From contig JACQEZ010000011.1 of assembly GCA_016200325.1 (NCBI GenBank), positions 124,001 through 188,000 of the forward strand: DNA of 64,000 nucleotides, given 5' to 3'. Below are positions 8,328 through 18,700 of the stretch, piece by piece. Every line of letters begins with the position of its first letter. Position 1 is the stretch's first letter. The notes under the pieces were generated by a model. The model was not told the DNA's origin. It saw only the letters and a list, made by a program, of their open reading frames with translations, and made no database searches. This DNA is from Candidatus Manganitrophaceae bacterium. Lineage in GTDB: Bacteria > Nitrospirota > Nitrospiria > SBBL01 > Manganitrophaceae. The translations under genes were made by a program, and so were the position numbers.

Positions 8328-9185
8328 ATGGAAAACAGAACGCAAAAGATGATGCAAAAGATGACACCAATATTGACAATTGAACAGCTGCGGGAAAAAG
8401 CCACCCTTCTGCGGTGTGACATCGTGGAGATGATCACCGCCGCCGGATCGGGCCATCCCGGCGGATCGCTCTCGGCGGCCGACCTGATCGCGGCCCTCTA
8501 CTTCAAGGTCCTTCGACACGACTCCTCTCGTCCAGAGTGGCCCGACCGCGATCGATTTATCCTCAGCAAAGGACACGGCGCGCCGGCCCTTTATGCCGCA
8601 CTGGCCCGAACCGGATATTTCGCCGTTGAAAAACTAAAGACCCTGCGGAAGCTCGGCAGCCCCCTTCAAGGGCATCCCGAGAAGGGAAAGCTCCCCGGTG
8701 TCGAAGCCTCCACCGGATCACTCGGCCAAGGGATCTCGATCGGCGCCGGCATGGCCCTCGCCGGACGGCTCGATCAAAAAGATTATCGGGTCTATGTCTT
8801 GATGGGCGATGGAGAGGCGAATGAAGGCCAGGTCTGGGAGGCGGCGATGCTCGCGGCCCATTATAAGATCGATCATCTGACGGTGATCCTTGACTGTAAC
8901 CGGCAGCAGCTCGATGGATGGACCGCCGAGATTCTCGACATCGAGCCGCTGGCAGACAAATGGCGGGCGTTCGGCTGGCATGTGATCGATTTCGACGGGC
9001 ACGATCTCGAGCAAATTCTCAGCGCCTTTGAAGAAGCGCAGGGAACGCGGGGAAAGCCGACCCTGCTCCTCGCCCGCACGACCAAAGGACGCGGGGTCTC
9101 GTTTATGGAGAACAACCTCGAATTTCATGGCGTCGCGCCGACGGCCGATCAGCTGCAGGCGGCCCTCAAGGAACTCAACGGATGA
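8328..9185 (+). CDS. Transketolase, N-terminal (thiamine-binding) subunit
   Basis: Half of a split transketolase of the non-oxidative pentose phosphate pathway. The protein carries the thiamine diphosphate site: GSGHPGGSLS near the start and the GDGEANEGQVWEAA...DCN motif in the middle. It matches the first ~285 residues of full-length transketolases. The stop overlaps the start of the second half as ATGA (9182-9185), so the subunits are coupled and should form an alpha2beta2 enzyme. Several in-frame ATGs exist (8307, 8328, 8349, 8361) and no Shine-Dalgarno decides among them; 8328 is a compromise. Confidence 0.92.
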   Translation: MENRTQKMMQKMTPILTIEQLREKATLLRCDIVEMITAAGSGHPGGSLSAADLIAALYFKVLRHDSSRPEWPDRDRFILSKGHGAPALYAALARTGYFAVEKLKTLRKLGSPLQGHPEKGKLPGVEASTGSLGQGISIGAGMALAGRLDQKDYRVYVLMGDGEANEGQVWEAAMLAAHYKIDHLTVILDCNRQQLDGWTAEILDIEPLADKWRAFGWHVIDFDGHDLEQILSAFEEAQGTRGKPTLLLARTTKGRGVSFMENNLEFHGVAPTADQLQAALKELNG

Positions 9186-10183
9186 AAACAGAAAGTCCCT
9201 CTCAGACTCAATCGACCGTCGAGAAACCGGCGCCGCGGCAAAAGAAATTGGGTGTCGCCACCCGAGACGCGTATGGACAGGTCCTGGTGGAGCTCGGACA
9301 CTCCAACCCCCGGATCGTGGCGGTCGATGCCGATCTCTCAAAGTCAACCAAAAGCGGCCTCTTCGCAAAAGCATTCCCCGACCGATTCTTCAACTGCGGC
9401 ATTGCCGAGGCGAACATGGTCTCCGTGGCGGCGGGGCTCGCCTCGTGCGGCAAAATTCCGTTCGCCTCAAGCTTCGCCTCTTTCCTTCTCTGCAAATCGT
9501 TTGACCAGCTTCGGATGTCGGTCGCGAATCCTTTTCTGAATGTAAAAATCGTCGGATCGCACGGCGGGATCAGCCTCGGAGAAGACGGCGCCTCTCAGCA
9601 GAGCGTCGAAGATTTTGCATTGGCCTGTGCCCTTCCAAAATTTAGCGTCCTCTCCCCGGCCGACGAGGTCTCCTGTAGAGCGCTCGTCCGGCTGGCCGCG
9701 GCGCATGTCGGACCGGTCTACATTCGAACCGGCCGCCCGAAAGCCCCCATTCTCTATACCGACGCCGATACATTTCAATGGGGCGCAGCGAACAAGCTGG
9801 TGACCGGAGAGGATGTGACGATCATCGCGAACGGGCTGCTCGTCTGGGAGGCGCTGATTGCATCCGACCTCCTTCGGGAGCGCGGCATCTCCGCCGGCGT
9901 CATCGACCTCCATACGTTAAAACCGATCGATGAAGCGGCCATCATCGCCGCGGCCGAAGAGTCCGGCGCCATCGTGACCGCCGAAGAGCATCTTCTGACC
10001 GGCGGCCTCTCCAGCCTCGTGGCTCAGGTGTTATCCCAGCATCGGCCGACCCCGATGGCTTCGGTCGGCATTGCCGATACTTATGCGGAGTCGGGCACAC
10101 CGACCGAGCTCCTCGAAAAATATGGCCTCACCGCAACGCAGATCGTTCAGGCGGCCGAGACCGTCTTAAAACGGAAGAAATAA
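9182..10183 (+). CDS. Transketolase, C-terminal subunit
   Basis: 333-residue second half of the split transketolase, with the pyrimidine-binding and C-terminal transketolase domains. Conserved blocks are TRDAYGQVLVELG, the cofactor-activating Glu in NCGIAEANMVSVAAGLA, GSHGGISLGEDGASQQSVED and VYIRTGRPKAP. An N-terminal extension of about 25 residues (Ser/Thr/Gln-rich) precedes the first conserved block. Translationally coupled to the N-terminal subunit by the ATGA overlap. Confidence 0.93.
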   Translation: MKTESPSQTQSTVEKPAPRQKKLGVATRDAYGQVLVELGHSNPRIVAVDADLSKSTKSGLFAKAFPDRFFNCGIAEANMVSVAAGLASCGKIPFASSFASFLLCKSFDQLRMSVANPFLNVKIVGSHGGISLGEDGASQQSVEDFALACALPKFSVLSPADEVSCRALVRLAAAHVGPVYIRTGRPKAPILYTDADTFQWGAANKLVTGEDVTIIANGLLVWEALIASDLLRERGISAGVIDLHTLKPIDEAAIIAAAEESGAIVTAEEHLLTGGLSSLVAQVLSQHRPTPMASVGIADTYAESGTPTELLEKYGLTATQIVQAAETVLKRKK

Positions 10184-10563
10184 CCGCTCCACTCTAAAAC
10201 GGATCCCCTTCTCCCGACCCCTCAATCGGCGCGATTCCTAATTTATATCATCGATCTATATCCCTTGCTCAATCCGCTTCAACAGAGTGAACCGCTTTTC
10301 ACTTTTCTGCAAATGCTTGCATCTCATCCCGAGCACACCCTTCATATTATGGTCAGGTTCGTATCAGAAACTCTCTATTTTGGACGATTCCGAAACAATA
10401 TCCAGTCTCCGATTAAGGGGAACACCGCTTGCATTTCTAAACAGGCATTCCCATTTATTTTCGTTCGGGATATACCCAGTTTTTTTAGGAAGCAACCTCC
10501 AGAGAAAAGGGTGCAAGGGGGAACGTCGAAACCTCAATCCGTTCAAGGCCAAGGAGGATGTTT
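10184..10563. other. 380-base gap without a supported gene
   Basis: Less G+C-rich than the flanking genes. Two overlapping plus-strand frames (from 10265 and 10287) lack ribosome sites and look like random translation. The only marked features are a run of T before an AGGAAGC stretch near 10488 and the 20-mer at 10521-10540, which recurs with two changes upstream of speD. No terminator after the transketolase genes was found. Confidence 0.5.
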
Positions 10564-11046
10564 ATGTCGTCATTACTCGGTCTCCTTCCAGCGATGATCG
10601 AAAACCCGCACTTCACCACGCCATTTGAGGAGGCTTCCCCCTTCTTTCTTCTTCTAATACTGATTGCGTTTTATCTCTATCTTTCCGGCCGCGTGATCCC
10701 TTTCGTCTTTTTTTCTTTCGCAACAGAAACCCGTTTTAATCGGTCGATATCAAAGCTGGATTTAATGATTGAACAAAACATCACGATTTGCGGTCGGCTG
10801 AAATATGTCGGCGACGATCTGATGGATGACCCCGCCCCTGAATTTATTTTGGAAGACGCGACAAAAAATCAGATTCCGATCGCTCCCTGGCTTCCGTTGA
10901 TCGCCCCGTTAACAGCAATCGGCCGGACGTCGGAGGGAATGTGGGATTATTTGGGTAAACAGCTAATCATTGCGGGAAAGATTGGAGTGAACAGGAAGAA
11001 AGAAAAGGCGGTGATCCCCCAGCTGGTAGTGGAAGTCTTACCGTAA
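10564..11046 (+). CDS. Conserved-looking membrane-anchored protein of unknown function
   Basis: 160-residue protein not recognised. One strong hydrophobic segment (about residues 24-48, FFLLLILIAFYLYLSGRVIP) follows a short N-terminus. The remainder is soluble, about 100 residues, with a GRLKYVGDDLMDD stretch. The ATG at 10564 is chosen because AAGGAGG (10551-10557) ends six bases before it, whereas the ATG at 10558 abuts the site. It stands alone between a gap and a convergent cyclase gene. Confidence 0.65.
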   Translation: MSSLLGLLPAMIENPHFTTPFEEASPFFLLLILIAFYLYLSGRVIPFVFFSFATETRFNRSISKLDLMIEQNITICGRLKYVGDDLMDDPAPEFILEDATKNQIPIAPWLPLIAPLTAIGRTSEGMWDYLGKQLIIAGKIGVNRKKEKAVIPQLVVEVLP

Positions 11047-11093
11047 TTCCGGCAGGCCAACCGAGCGGAACTCTTCCCTTTCAGGTCCGATGT

Positions 11094-12491
11094 CTAGTAG
11101 ACGACTTGATAAATCTGGACCGGATGGCTCTTTCCTTTGAGCATCATCGGCTCCAGCGGGATGGTTTTAATCTCTCCGCAGACAGCCTTATAGGTCTCCG
11201 GACAGATGAGAATTTTCTCTTTGCCGCTCTTCGACTGAATCCGTGCCGCGAGGTTGACGTCGTCGCCGATGACCGAGTATTGCATCTGCTTTTCCGAACC
11301 GATGTTTCCCGCGACGACATCGCCGGTCGCGATCCCGATGCCGATGTAGATCGCCTCGGCGCCCCGCCGGTCGCGCTCTTCGTTTAGATCGACCAAAGCT
11401 TTCTGCATTGCAATGGCGGTCCGGACGGCCCGCAGCGGATCGTCCGGATGACGAACCGGCGCGCCGAAGACCGCCATGATCGCGTCGCCGATAAACTTGT
11501 CGAGAACCCCTTCATGCGCGATGAGGACATCGACCATCACGCTGAAATACTCTCTCAAGATGCTGACCACCTCTTCCGGCGCCATCCGCTCCGACATCGA
11601 GGTGAATCCGCGGATGTCGGAGAAGAGGACGGTGACGCGTCGTCGCTCCCCGGTTAAAACGACATCTTTCGCCTCCAAGAGCTTTTCGGCCACCTGCGAT
11701 GAGACAAACCGCTGGAAGGTCCCTTTGATCCGATCCCGCTCTCTGAGCCCGGCGATCATAAAATTAAATGCATTTGCCAACATCCCGATCTCATCTTTAT
11801 TCGGAACCGCCACCTCCGCCGAAAGGTTCCCCTTTCGCACCTCTTCCATCCCTTGAACCAACACCTGAATCGGCTGCGTCATCGATGAGGCGACGCCGAA
11901 GGCAACCACCACCCCCAGCAGGATAAAACCAAGGGTTAATCCGGCGGCGGTCAAGCGGGAGGAGAAGACCTCCTGTTCCACCCCTTGAAGTGAGAATCCC
12001 ACCAAGATCCTCCCCCGGCTCCCCTCCCCCTGCTGAAGGGGAACCTCCAGCGGAAGAAGCGCTCCCCAGCGCGCGGGATCGAGGCTCTCTCCCAGTTTTC
12101 GAACGATCGCCGAAACCAGTTCTTGCTCGGCCGATGCAATCTCCTCTCGCTTTAACAGCGATTTTAAGAGGGGCCGATTGACCGCAGCGGCCTGGGCTTT
12201 GCCGGACTCATCCAAGACCACCACATAGAGCGCATTTGGATCCAGCTCTGGAACAAGCGAGACGAGGCTCTTTGAAAGATCCCACGGCGAGACGCCGGGG
12301 AGGCGAATCAGGCTCATCGAGCCGATCGTCTGGGTCACCCTCACCGCCCGCTTCTTTAGCTCTCCGCGCAGCGTCTGCTCGTGGCGGAGGCCGAAAAGAA
12401 AGGTGAGGGAGGAGGTCACGACGAGGATAATGAGAATCACCAGCAGGGTCAGCTTGAGCCGAAGCCCAAGGCGGAAAGGAGAAGAACTCAT
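11094..12491 (-). CDS. Membrane class III adenylate/guanylate cyclase with HAMP domain
   Basis: 465 residues. There is a transmembrane helix at about 12-34, a periplasmic sensor region of roughly 150 residues, a second helix (AGLTLGFILLGVVVAFGVAS), a HAMP domain, and a class III cyclase domain from about residue 285. Both metal-binding aspartates are present (FSDIRGFTS and FIGDAIMAVFG), as is the YSVIGDDVNLAARI block. The enzyme should make cAMP or cGMP in response to a periplasmic signal; the purine specificity cannot be read with confidence. No cyclic-nucleotide receptor is visible in the window. Confidence 0.9.
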   Translation of the reverse strand: MSSSPFRLGLRLKLTLLVILIILVVTSSLTFLFGLRHEQTLRGELKKRAVRVTQTIGSMSLIRLPGVSPWDLSKSLVSLVPELDPNALYVVVLDESGKAQAAAVNRPLLKSLLKREEIASAEQELVSAIVRKLGESLDPARWGALLPLEVPLQQGEGSRGRILVGFSLQGVEQEVFSSRLTAAGLTLGFILLGVVVAFGVASSMTQPIQVLVQGMEEVRKGNLSAEVAVPNKDEIGMLANAFNFMIAGLRERDRIKGTFQRFVSSQVAEKLLEAKDVVLTGERRRVTVLFSDIRGFTSMSERMAPEEVVSILREYFSVMVDVLIAHEGVLDKFIGDAIMAVFGAPVRHPDDPLRAVRTAIAMQKALVDLNEERDRRGAEAIYIGIGIATGDVVAGNIGSEKQMQYSVIGDDVNLAARIQSKSGKEKILICPETYKAVCGEIKTIPLEPMMLKGKSHPVQIYQVVY

Positions 12492-12533
12492 TCGATCATT
12501 CTGACCCGAATCGTTGATTTCATTCTCCTCTTG

Positions 12534-13430
12534 TTAAAAGAGATACCCGAGGAGCGCCAGGTAAGAGTAATCGTATCCCAACGCGAAGTCATTGATCAGG
12601 GCGATCCGGACGGCGGTGGAGAAGAGGAATTTCTCCTTAAACTGCACTTTGAAGCCGGGGGTGACATCGAGGCTTTTTTGCGCGGCGGTCTTATTTTTCG
12701 AATCCAACGATCCTCCCCCTCGACGGTAGAGGAGCTCCGTAAAGAAAACGAAGTTCTCTCCGAAGGAGCGGGCGAGCGCGGCATTGGCGATCACCAGATC
12801 GGTCGGGTTCACCCCCGAACGGCCGTCCATCGTATATTGATAGCCGATTTGAAGATGAAGGTCGGAGTAACCCCAGAGGGAAGCCGTCCAAGCCAGATCG
12901 AGATCGAGCTCGGGGTTGTCGCTTCCCGCTTCATAACCGGTCGGAAGCTTGACCAGCCCACGGACCGAGATGTTCGGATTTCGAATCATGGTGTACTTGG
13001 CGGAGAAAGAAGGATTCGAAAGGTCTTTCGTCTCCACCTTGTCGGTCGCGCTTCGGACACGGGAGGTATCGAACTGGAAAGCGGCCCCGACCGACCATCG
13101 ATCGGTGACCCCATAGTTGACGAGGAAGACTTTGGAGACCAATTCGGCTGCGACGCTCGCGCCGAATCGATCTTCAATCTTATCCCCGAAGGCGCGGGTA
13201 ACCCGTGTGTTCAGATAAGCGAAGTTGAGGCTTCCCTCCCCGGCCCTGAAGCTGGGGGTTCCGGTCATGGTAAAAAGCGGGGTCGCCTCGTTCGTCTCGG
13301 CCCCCGAGATCCCCCCGATTCCGCCGATCGCTCCCAGCTGCGCCCGCGCCGTCATCGGTAAGCCAAGGAAGAGGAGGCCGATTACGATATAGAGGAAACC
13401 CAATTTCCAGAGCTGTCTCGCCCGCGCCAT
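12534..13430 (-). CDS. Outer-membrane beta-barrel protein of unknown function
   Basis: 298-residue exported protein with a clear signal peptide (hydrophobic LGFLYIVIGLLFLGLP, cleavage near ARAQ). The body alternates polar and aromatic residues in short strands and ends YLALLGYLF, an aromatic C-terminus typical of BAM substrates. Gly-rich GAIGGIGGISG follows the signal peptide. It resembles the loose transporter or meta-pathway barrel group, but no substrate can be proposed. It lies 42 bases upstream of the cyclase gene on the same strand and may be co-transcribed with it. Confidence 0.7.
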   Translation of the reverse strand: MARARQLWKLGFLYIVIGLLFLGLPMTARAQLGAIGGIGGISGAETNEATPLFTMTGTPSFRAGEGSLNFAYLNTRVTRAFGDKIEDRFGASVAAELVSKVFLVNYGVTDRWSVGAAFQFDTSRVRSATDKVETKDLSNPSFSAKYTMIRNPNISVRGLVKLPTGYEAGSDNPELDLDLAWTASLWGYSDLHLQIGYQYTMDGRSGVNPTDLVIANAALARSFGENFVFFTELLYRRGGGSLDSKNKTAAQKSLDVTPGFKVQFKEKFLFSTAVRIALINDFALGYDYSYLALLGYLF

Positions 13431-13702
13431 ATTCTCCTCCCGTTTAAGGTGCCTCTAGGCCGCGATACCAAAACTGTATTTGATCGCGGGTCCGCTTCAA
13501 GAAGCCTCAACACGGGATTCAAGTATAGCAAAAGATTTCGTATTGGCAATTTTGGGATATTCCAAGAGGGGAAGAAATGAAAACAGGGATTCACTTAATA
13601 AGAGAAATCAGGCATCCGACTCTGAAAGAGAGGGGGTCGGCAAGGAACAATGATGTGCCATTGAACAATCGCCGAAGTGATTTAAATTCGATTCTTCGAA
13701 TC

Positions 13703-13837
13703 TTAGGGAAGCGAGGGAACCGGGGTGATCTCTTTCACCGTCGGCGTTGTCTCCGGTGCAGTGCTTCCATCCGGTGCGTCGTCTTTTAATGCTTCTTTTT
13801 GTGCTACCTCGTCCATCGTTTCATCGATCTCACACAT
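13703..13837 (-). CDS. Candidate 44-residue acidic Thr/Pro-rich small protein
   Basis: A short frame that starts MCEIDETMDEVAQKEALKDD and ends in a Thr/Pro-rich tail. An AGGAG site lies six bases before the ATG, and it begins 13 bases after the stop of the secreted-protein gene at 13850-14383, so it could be the last gene of that unit. Its composition (acidic, no hydrophobic core) suggests a disordered peptide. No family is recognised, and it may be chance. Confidence 0.4.
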   Translation of the reverse strand: MCEIDETMDEVAQKEALKDDAPDGSTAPETTPTVKEITPVPSLP

Positions 13838-13849
13838 ACCACGCTCCTT

Positions 13850-14383
13850 TTATTTTTCCGACAGGGATGCTTTTTCCCCGGGCCGAATTTGAATGGAGAG
13901 CCGGTTGGTGACGATCTCCCCGGTCCAAAAATCTTTCCCCTTCAAATCGATCCCTTGGGGCGCTTCTTTGATTGTATAGGTAAGCCGGACACCGTACAAA
14001 CCCCTCTTCAGCGGCTCCGAGGTGATCTCTGAGAGGGGTGGAAGTCGCTTCTCAATCTGCTCATTCGGCTTCAACTCGACAAAATCCTGCGGGGTCAATC
14101 CCTTGGCCGGAGCGGTCTTAATCGGCATGAAACCTTGCGGCTCCGCAAAGAGCTCCCACTGAAGATCGTTGAAGGGGTCGAGTCGCCGACTGACAATCAG
14201 CGGCCCATCGGTATTGTTCTTCAATCTAACCGTCAGAAAGATCGGCTCACCGGTTTTATAGATCGGCTTGTCGGATTTAATATAAATTTCCAACATCCCG
14301 GTCCGGCCCGATTCATCGGCTGTCGCCGTCTGTCCGATCAGAAGAAAGAGTATGATGACGAATAGGAATCGATACCTTCTCAT
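13850..14383 (-). CDS. Secreted Ig-fold-like protein of unknown function
   Basis: 177 residues with a signal peptide (RRYRFLFVIILFLLIGQTATA). The mature part has a beta-sandwich pattern like BsuPI/DUF-type proteins: LEIYIKSDKPIYKTGEPIFL, then VRLKNNTDGPLIV. The YKTGEPIFLTV strand pattern is common in macroglobulin-like or Ig-like periplasmic domains. No catalytic residues are apparent. Its role is unknown. Confidence 0.65.
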   Translation of the reverse strand: MRRYRFLFVIILFLLIGQTATADESGRTGMLEIYIKSDKPIYKTGEPIFLTVRLKNNTDGPLIVSRRLDPFNDLQWELFAEPQGFMPIKTAPAKGLTPQDFVELKPNEQIEKRLPPLSEITSEPLKRGLYGVRLTYTIKEAPQGIDLKGKDFWTGEIVTNRLSIQIRPGEKASLSEK

Positions 14384-14504
14384 TCAATTTCTCCTGCCAA
14401 ACCGCTCCGCCTCGTCTGGACGGCGGCGATCGTCGATCTATCCAAACGGTCCTCAGTCAACATCCCCTCCCTCCGACGGTATCGGGAGGATGATTCGCTC
14501 CATT

Positions 14505-15146
14505 TTAAGGTCCCTTTAACAGAATCATCACACCGGCGGGGGAGAAGGTCTTTCCGATCAAATGGGTGAGATTGGTTTTGGTCAGCCGTTCCTCTCCCCC
14601 TCCGATCTCTTCGAAGAGGTAGACCCTCCTCTCCTCAATCCCATGCTGAAGGAGGAGTTGCGCCACCGCCGCAGGGGTGTGCCGGTCATCGGTCAGGAGG
14701 CCCGCCTTGCTCGCTGCACGGACCGGTTCGACAATCGCCTCAATCGGCCGGTTGCGGACCGATCCCAAATAAGCATCTCCCCATCCCTCTTTGATCCGTG
14801 CAAAGGCCAGCTGCATCGTGCTGACGTTGGGAAAAATTTCGACCCCATCCTTCCCGAGCTGCGCAATTAGCTCCGGTCCAATCCCGAAAAAATTCGGATC
14901 GCCGGGGGCCAGCACCGCCATTTGCCGCCGTCCCAGGTTTGATCGGATGATCCCAACGGCTTCTTTCAAATCGGCTTGGAGTAAGATCTTTTTTGCATCA
15001 TGATTCGGAAAGAGGGCGAGCAGCCGCTCGCTGCCGAAGAGGATCTCGGCATCTTGGATCAACCGCATCGCCTTGAGGCTCATCGAGAGAATCCCGTCCT
15101 CGCCAACCCCGACCACCTGGACTTTCTCCTTAAACGGCTCTCCCAT
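14505..15146 (-). CDS. cbiE: Cobalt-precorrin-7/precorrin-6Y C5-methyltransferase (CbiE)
   Basis: 213-residue tetrapyrrole methylase that methylates C5 of the corrin ring in cobalamin synthesis with S-adenosylmethionine. Markers are the N-terminal VVGVGEDGILSMSLKAMRLI, the SERLLALFP block, LAPGDPNFFGIG (the SAM-binding GDP motif) and FPNVSTMQLAFARI. The CbiT decarboxylase domain found in CobL fusions is absent, and no other corrin gene is near, so the rest of the pathway must be elsewhere. Confidence 0.85.
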   Translation of the reverse strand: MGEPFKEKVQVVGVGEDGILSMSLKAMRLIQDAEILFGSERLLALFPNHDAKKILLQADLKEAVGIIRSNLGRRQMAVLAPGDPNFFGIGPELIAQLGKDGVEIFPNVSTMQLAFARIKEGWGDAYLGSVRNRPIEAIVEPVRAASKAGLLTDDRHTPAAVAQLLLQHGIEERRVYLFEEIGGGEERLTKTNLTHLIGKTFSPAGVMILLKGP

Positions 15147-15283
15147 GTCAGCAAGCAGTCCCTTTTCCCTCTAATGACCGGTAGTCTAAGCCTCCAGCGC
15201 CGATTAAGTCAATGATGAAATCAGGACAGCTTGCCTTGAAATCAAAAAGGGTTTGTGATAATTTATTCCCGGAAGGAGACGTG

Positions 15284-15691
15284 ATGGAAGAAGAGAAGGG
15301 ATTTCAAATTAGAGATCGCCGCGCCCACCTTTCGGAGACAGGGAAAGAGAAGGCCTCCGAGAAAACCGGCGAACAGAAACCGACCTCCCCTCCCCAAGCC
15401 GAGGCCGCTTCCCACGCCATGGAAGGAGAGGCCTCTTTCCCGGTTAATTTCTCCTCTTTTATACTTTCGCTCGCCACATCCGCGCTGATCCACCTGGGGC
15501 AAGAGGCCAATCCAGCCACGGGGGAGAGATCGGTCGAGCTCCCGTCGGCGCGCCAAGTCATCGATCTGATCTCTCTGCTCGAAGAAAAGACCAAGGGGAA
15601 CCTGACCAAGGAAGAAGAGAGCCTCCTCAGCCAGATCCTCTTCACCCTGCGGATGAAGTATGTCGAGGTGGAGAAGAAACGCCATCCCTGA
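15284..15691 (+). CDS. DUF1844 family protein
   Basis: 135-residue protein. The N-terminal 45 residues are charged and low complexity (EKTGEQKPTSPPQAEAA). The conserved DUF1844 core follows: NFSSFILSLATSALIHLG, then DLISLLEEKTKGNLTKEE. The ATG at 15284 has AAGGAG five bases upstream; earlier in-frame starts have none. DUF1844 has no known function but is often next to outer-membrane or cell-envelope genes, as here before tamB. Confidence 0.85.
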   Translation: MEEEKGFQIRDRRAHLSETGKEKASEKTGEQKPTSPPQAEAASHAMEGEASFPVNFSSFILSLATSALIHLGQEANPATGERSVELPSARQVIDLISLLEEKTKGNLTKEEESLLSQILFTLRMKYVEVEKKRHP

Positions 15692-15776
15692 TCTCGCCCC
15701 CCTCCTTTTTGAATTGAAGAGGGCAAGCCGGTCGGCATTCTCCTCCCTTTGACCCGCTTCAAACAAGGAGCCCTGT

Positions 15777-18700
15777 TTGTCGAAAAAGTGGATCCTATCC
15801 TTCCTTTTCGTCTCTGCGCTGCTCTTTTTTCTCATTCATCTCCTCCTCCAAAGCGGCCTCATTTCGGATAAGGCAAAAGGGGTCGCAGAGCGAACCCTCG
15901 CGCGTCTGCTCGGCCGACCGGTCCGGATTGAGCAGGTCCAGCTCCGCTCTTTCTCGGCATCGATTCTCTTCAAGGGAATCTCGGCGGCGCCGGCCGGCGC
16001 CGCTTCCCCCTTCTCGGCCGATGAGATCCGAGTCTACTTCAGCCCCTGGTCTTTGATCACACAATCTTTTTTCATCCGCCAGGTCGTCATTGAATCTCCT
16101 GCCGTCGCCCTGACACCGGAGTTTCTGGCAGCGTCTCCCTTCTCAATGAAGGGGGGGGCGAAGCAAGGCCCCCCGCCGGTCGTCATTCGCGCCATCCGGA
16201 TCAACAACGGATCATTCTCCTATCAAGGAGCAGGGGCCGTCCGTCGCGTCTCGGTCGGCGGCGTTCACGCCGAGATCCGTCCCGACCTGCGGATGAGCCA
16301 GTTCGAGATCGACCTCTCCGCAGACAAAGGGACCTTCTCGACAGAGCAGGGGGAGCGTCCGCTCGATCACCTGGAGGCGAAGGTTCTCCTTCTTCCCGGA
16401 TCGGTCGAGATCAAACAAGCGCTGCTTGATTCCGGACGCGCCTCGCTGCGAACCGACGGAACCCTTCATTCGAGAGAAGCAAATCGGCTCGACCTTCGGA
16501 TCGACCTCCGCTTTCCGCTGGAAGAGGGCGGTCTCGCAGCGGTCGCCGAGCGACATCTCTCCGGCGAGGTGCTCTTCCAGGGACAAATTAAAGGCATTTA
16601 TCCGAACCTCACCGTCGTCGGGAAGATCGCCCTCCCACACCTCTTCTCCGCGGGGACGGAGGTCGGCTCTTTGCTGTCGGAGATCTCCTACGGCGATCGG
16701 AAGCTGACGATTCCCTCCCTCTCCGGGGCGCTTTTCTCCGGCTCGTTCTCCGGAAGCGCAGAGGGGGACCTCACCGAGGAGACCCCGCATTATCACACCT
16801 CGCTTCAATTCCACCACCTCCCCTTCGAGAGTGGACGGCGGCTCCTCCTGAACACCGAGTCGGTTTACGACCGTGCCTTGGGAGGAACCTTTGCGGAGGG
16901 AACCCTCTCCGCGTCGGGTCAGGGGATGGCGCCGGAGGCCTGGATCGGAGAGGGACAAATCACCGTCAAACGGCTTCCTCTCTTCTCCCCCCCCTTCCCG
17001 GCCGACGCCGGAAGCGCGTTTAAGCTGATCACCCTTCTTCAAGAGGCCGATCTTCGCTGGAATTGGGCGGAAGACCGATTGACGGTGAACCAAGGCAAGA
17101 TGACTCTGCCGCGCGTCGAGGGAACCTTTCAAGGGGGTTGGACCCGACAAGAAGGGCTCTCCATGGAAAGCGCCCTTTCCGCGGAGGAGATCAAAGGGGT
17201 GGCGGAACCGCTCGGCCTCCCCCTCACCGGCGCGCTTCGTCTCGACGGGGTGGTCTCGGGGGCCGTCGACCAACCCCGCGCCGAAGGGAAAATCGTCCTC
17301 GACCGCTGGACCCTTCAGAAAGAGGCGATGGGGACCCTTGTCTCCCAGTTTTCCTACGAAGCGCAGACACTGCTCCTGAAGGAGGGAACGTTGCAGTCGC
17401 CGGTTCCCGCCGGCAATAAACCTCCCCCCTTTCGGTTCGATGGCAGCCTCCGATGGAGCGAATCCCACCCGCTCGCCTTCGACATCAAAACGAAAGTCGC
17501 CTCCGCCGATCCCCAGAGCATCTTCCGCTTCTTCAAGCTCTCGATTCCGCTCCAGACCACCGCGACCGGGGCCCTTTCGATCTCCGGGACGCCGCAGGCC
17601 TTTACGGTGAAGGGCCCGCTCACCGTGACCCGAGGGGTTCTTTATGACGAGCCGTTCGATCGAGGAAGGCTCGATTTGACGGTAACGGAAAAAGGGGTCG
17701 CCCTCCAGAAGGTCGTCCTCGAACGGGAGAAGGGACGCGTGGAGGGGGAAGGGGAAATCCAGTACCGCGGGACCTATCGCCTTGCGGCAAAAGGAACCGC
17801 GCTTCAGATCGAAGAGATCCATCTTCTCCGGAGCCGCGTGCCGCTGCTGTTCGGGAAGGCAACGATGGAAGTGACTGGGGAAGGAAGCTTCCAAAAGCCA
17901 AAACTCAGGGCGGCCGCAACCCTTCAAGGCCTTCGATACGGCGAGATGGAGGGAAAAAGCGGGACGCTCAAAGTCGACTGGAACGAGAAGCTGCTTCGCT
18001 GGGAGGGAACGGTTACAAAAAACCTCACCGCGCGGGGGGAGATCCGGCTGACCGAATCTTATCCTTTCTCTTTTCAAAGCCAATTTGGAAGGCTTCGCGT
18101 CGATTCTTTCCTCAAGGAGCGGCTCTCCCCCCCTTTCTCTAAGATGACCCTTTCCGTGACAGGAGAGCTGGAAGGAAACGGGACCCTCTCCCGGATCGAT
18201 CAGATGAATCTGACCGGGAACCTCACGGAATTCAATGCCGATCTCGGCGGCTATCCGGTCGACAATGACGGCCCGATCGCCATCCGCGCCGCGCAAGGGG
18301 TCTTCGCTTTTGAAAACGCCCGGCTCAAAGGGGAGAATACCGCCTTGGAATTCAACGGCGGCATGACCCCGTTCAAGCAATGGGATCTTTTTGTGAAGGG
18401 AGAGGCCAACCTAAACCTCTTCCCCTTCTTCTCAAAAACCATCACCTCGGGAAGGGGAACCGCAACGCTCGATGTGAGGATCGCCGACCAGTGGGAGGCG
18501 CCGACGATTCGGGGAGAGCTCTCACTTCAAAACGGCACGATACGAACGGTCTCTTTCGCTCAATCAATCCATGTCTCTTCTCTCTCGGTCGTTTTTAGCG
18601 AGCGGGCGCTGCTCCTGGAAACCCTTGAAGGAGAGATGGGACGGGGCCGGTTTCATGCGAGCGGGAAGGCCGATCTGGTCGGATTCGGAATCGGCCGGTT

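Noticed and set aside
10265-10628. Two overlapping ~110-codon frames in the gap after transketolase
   Set aside because: No ribosome site, mutually overlapping, no protein-like pattern.
14505-15146. Remnant of a cobalamin operon
   Set aside because: cbiE looks intact and its neighbours are unrelated and intact, so there is no sign of a broken operon.
16212-18380. 722-codon open frame antisense to tamB
   Set aside because: It exactly mirrors tamB, has no ribosome site and no recognisable domain. Long antisense frames are expected in G+C-rich genes.
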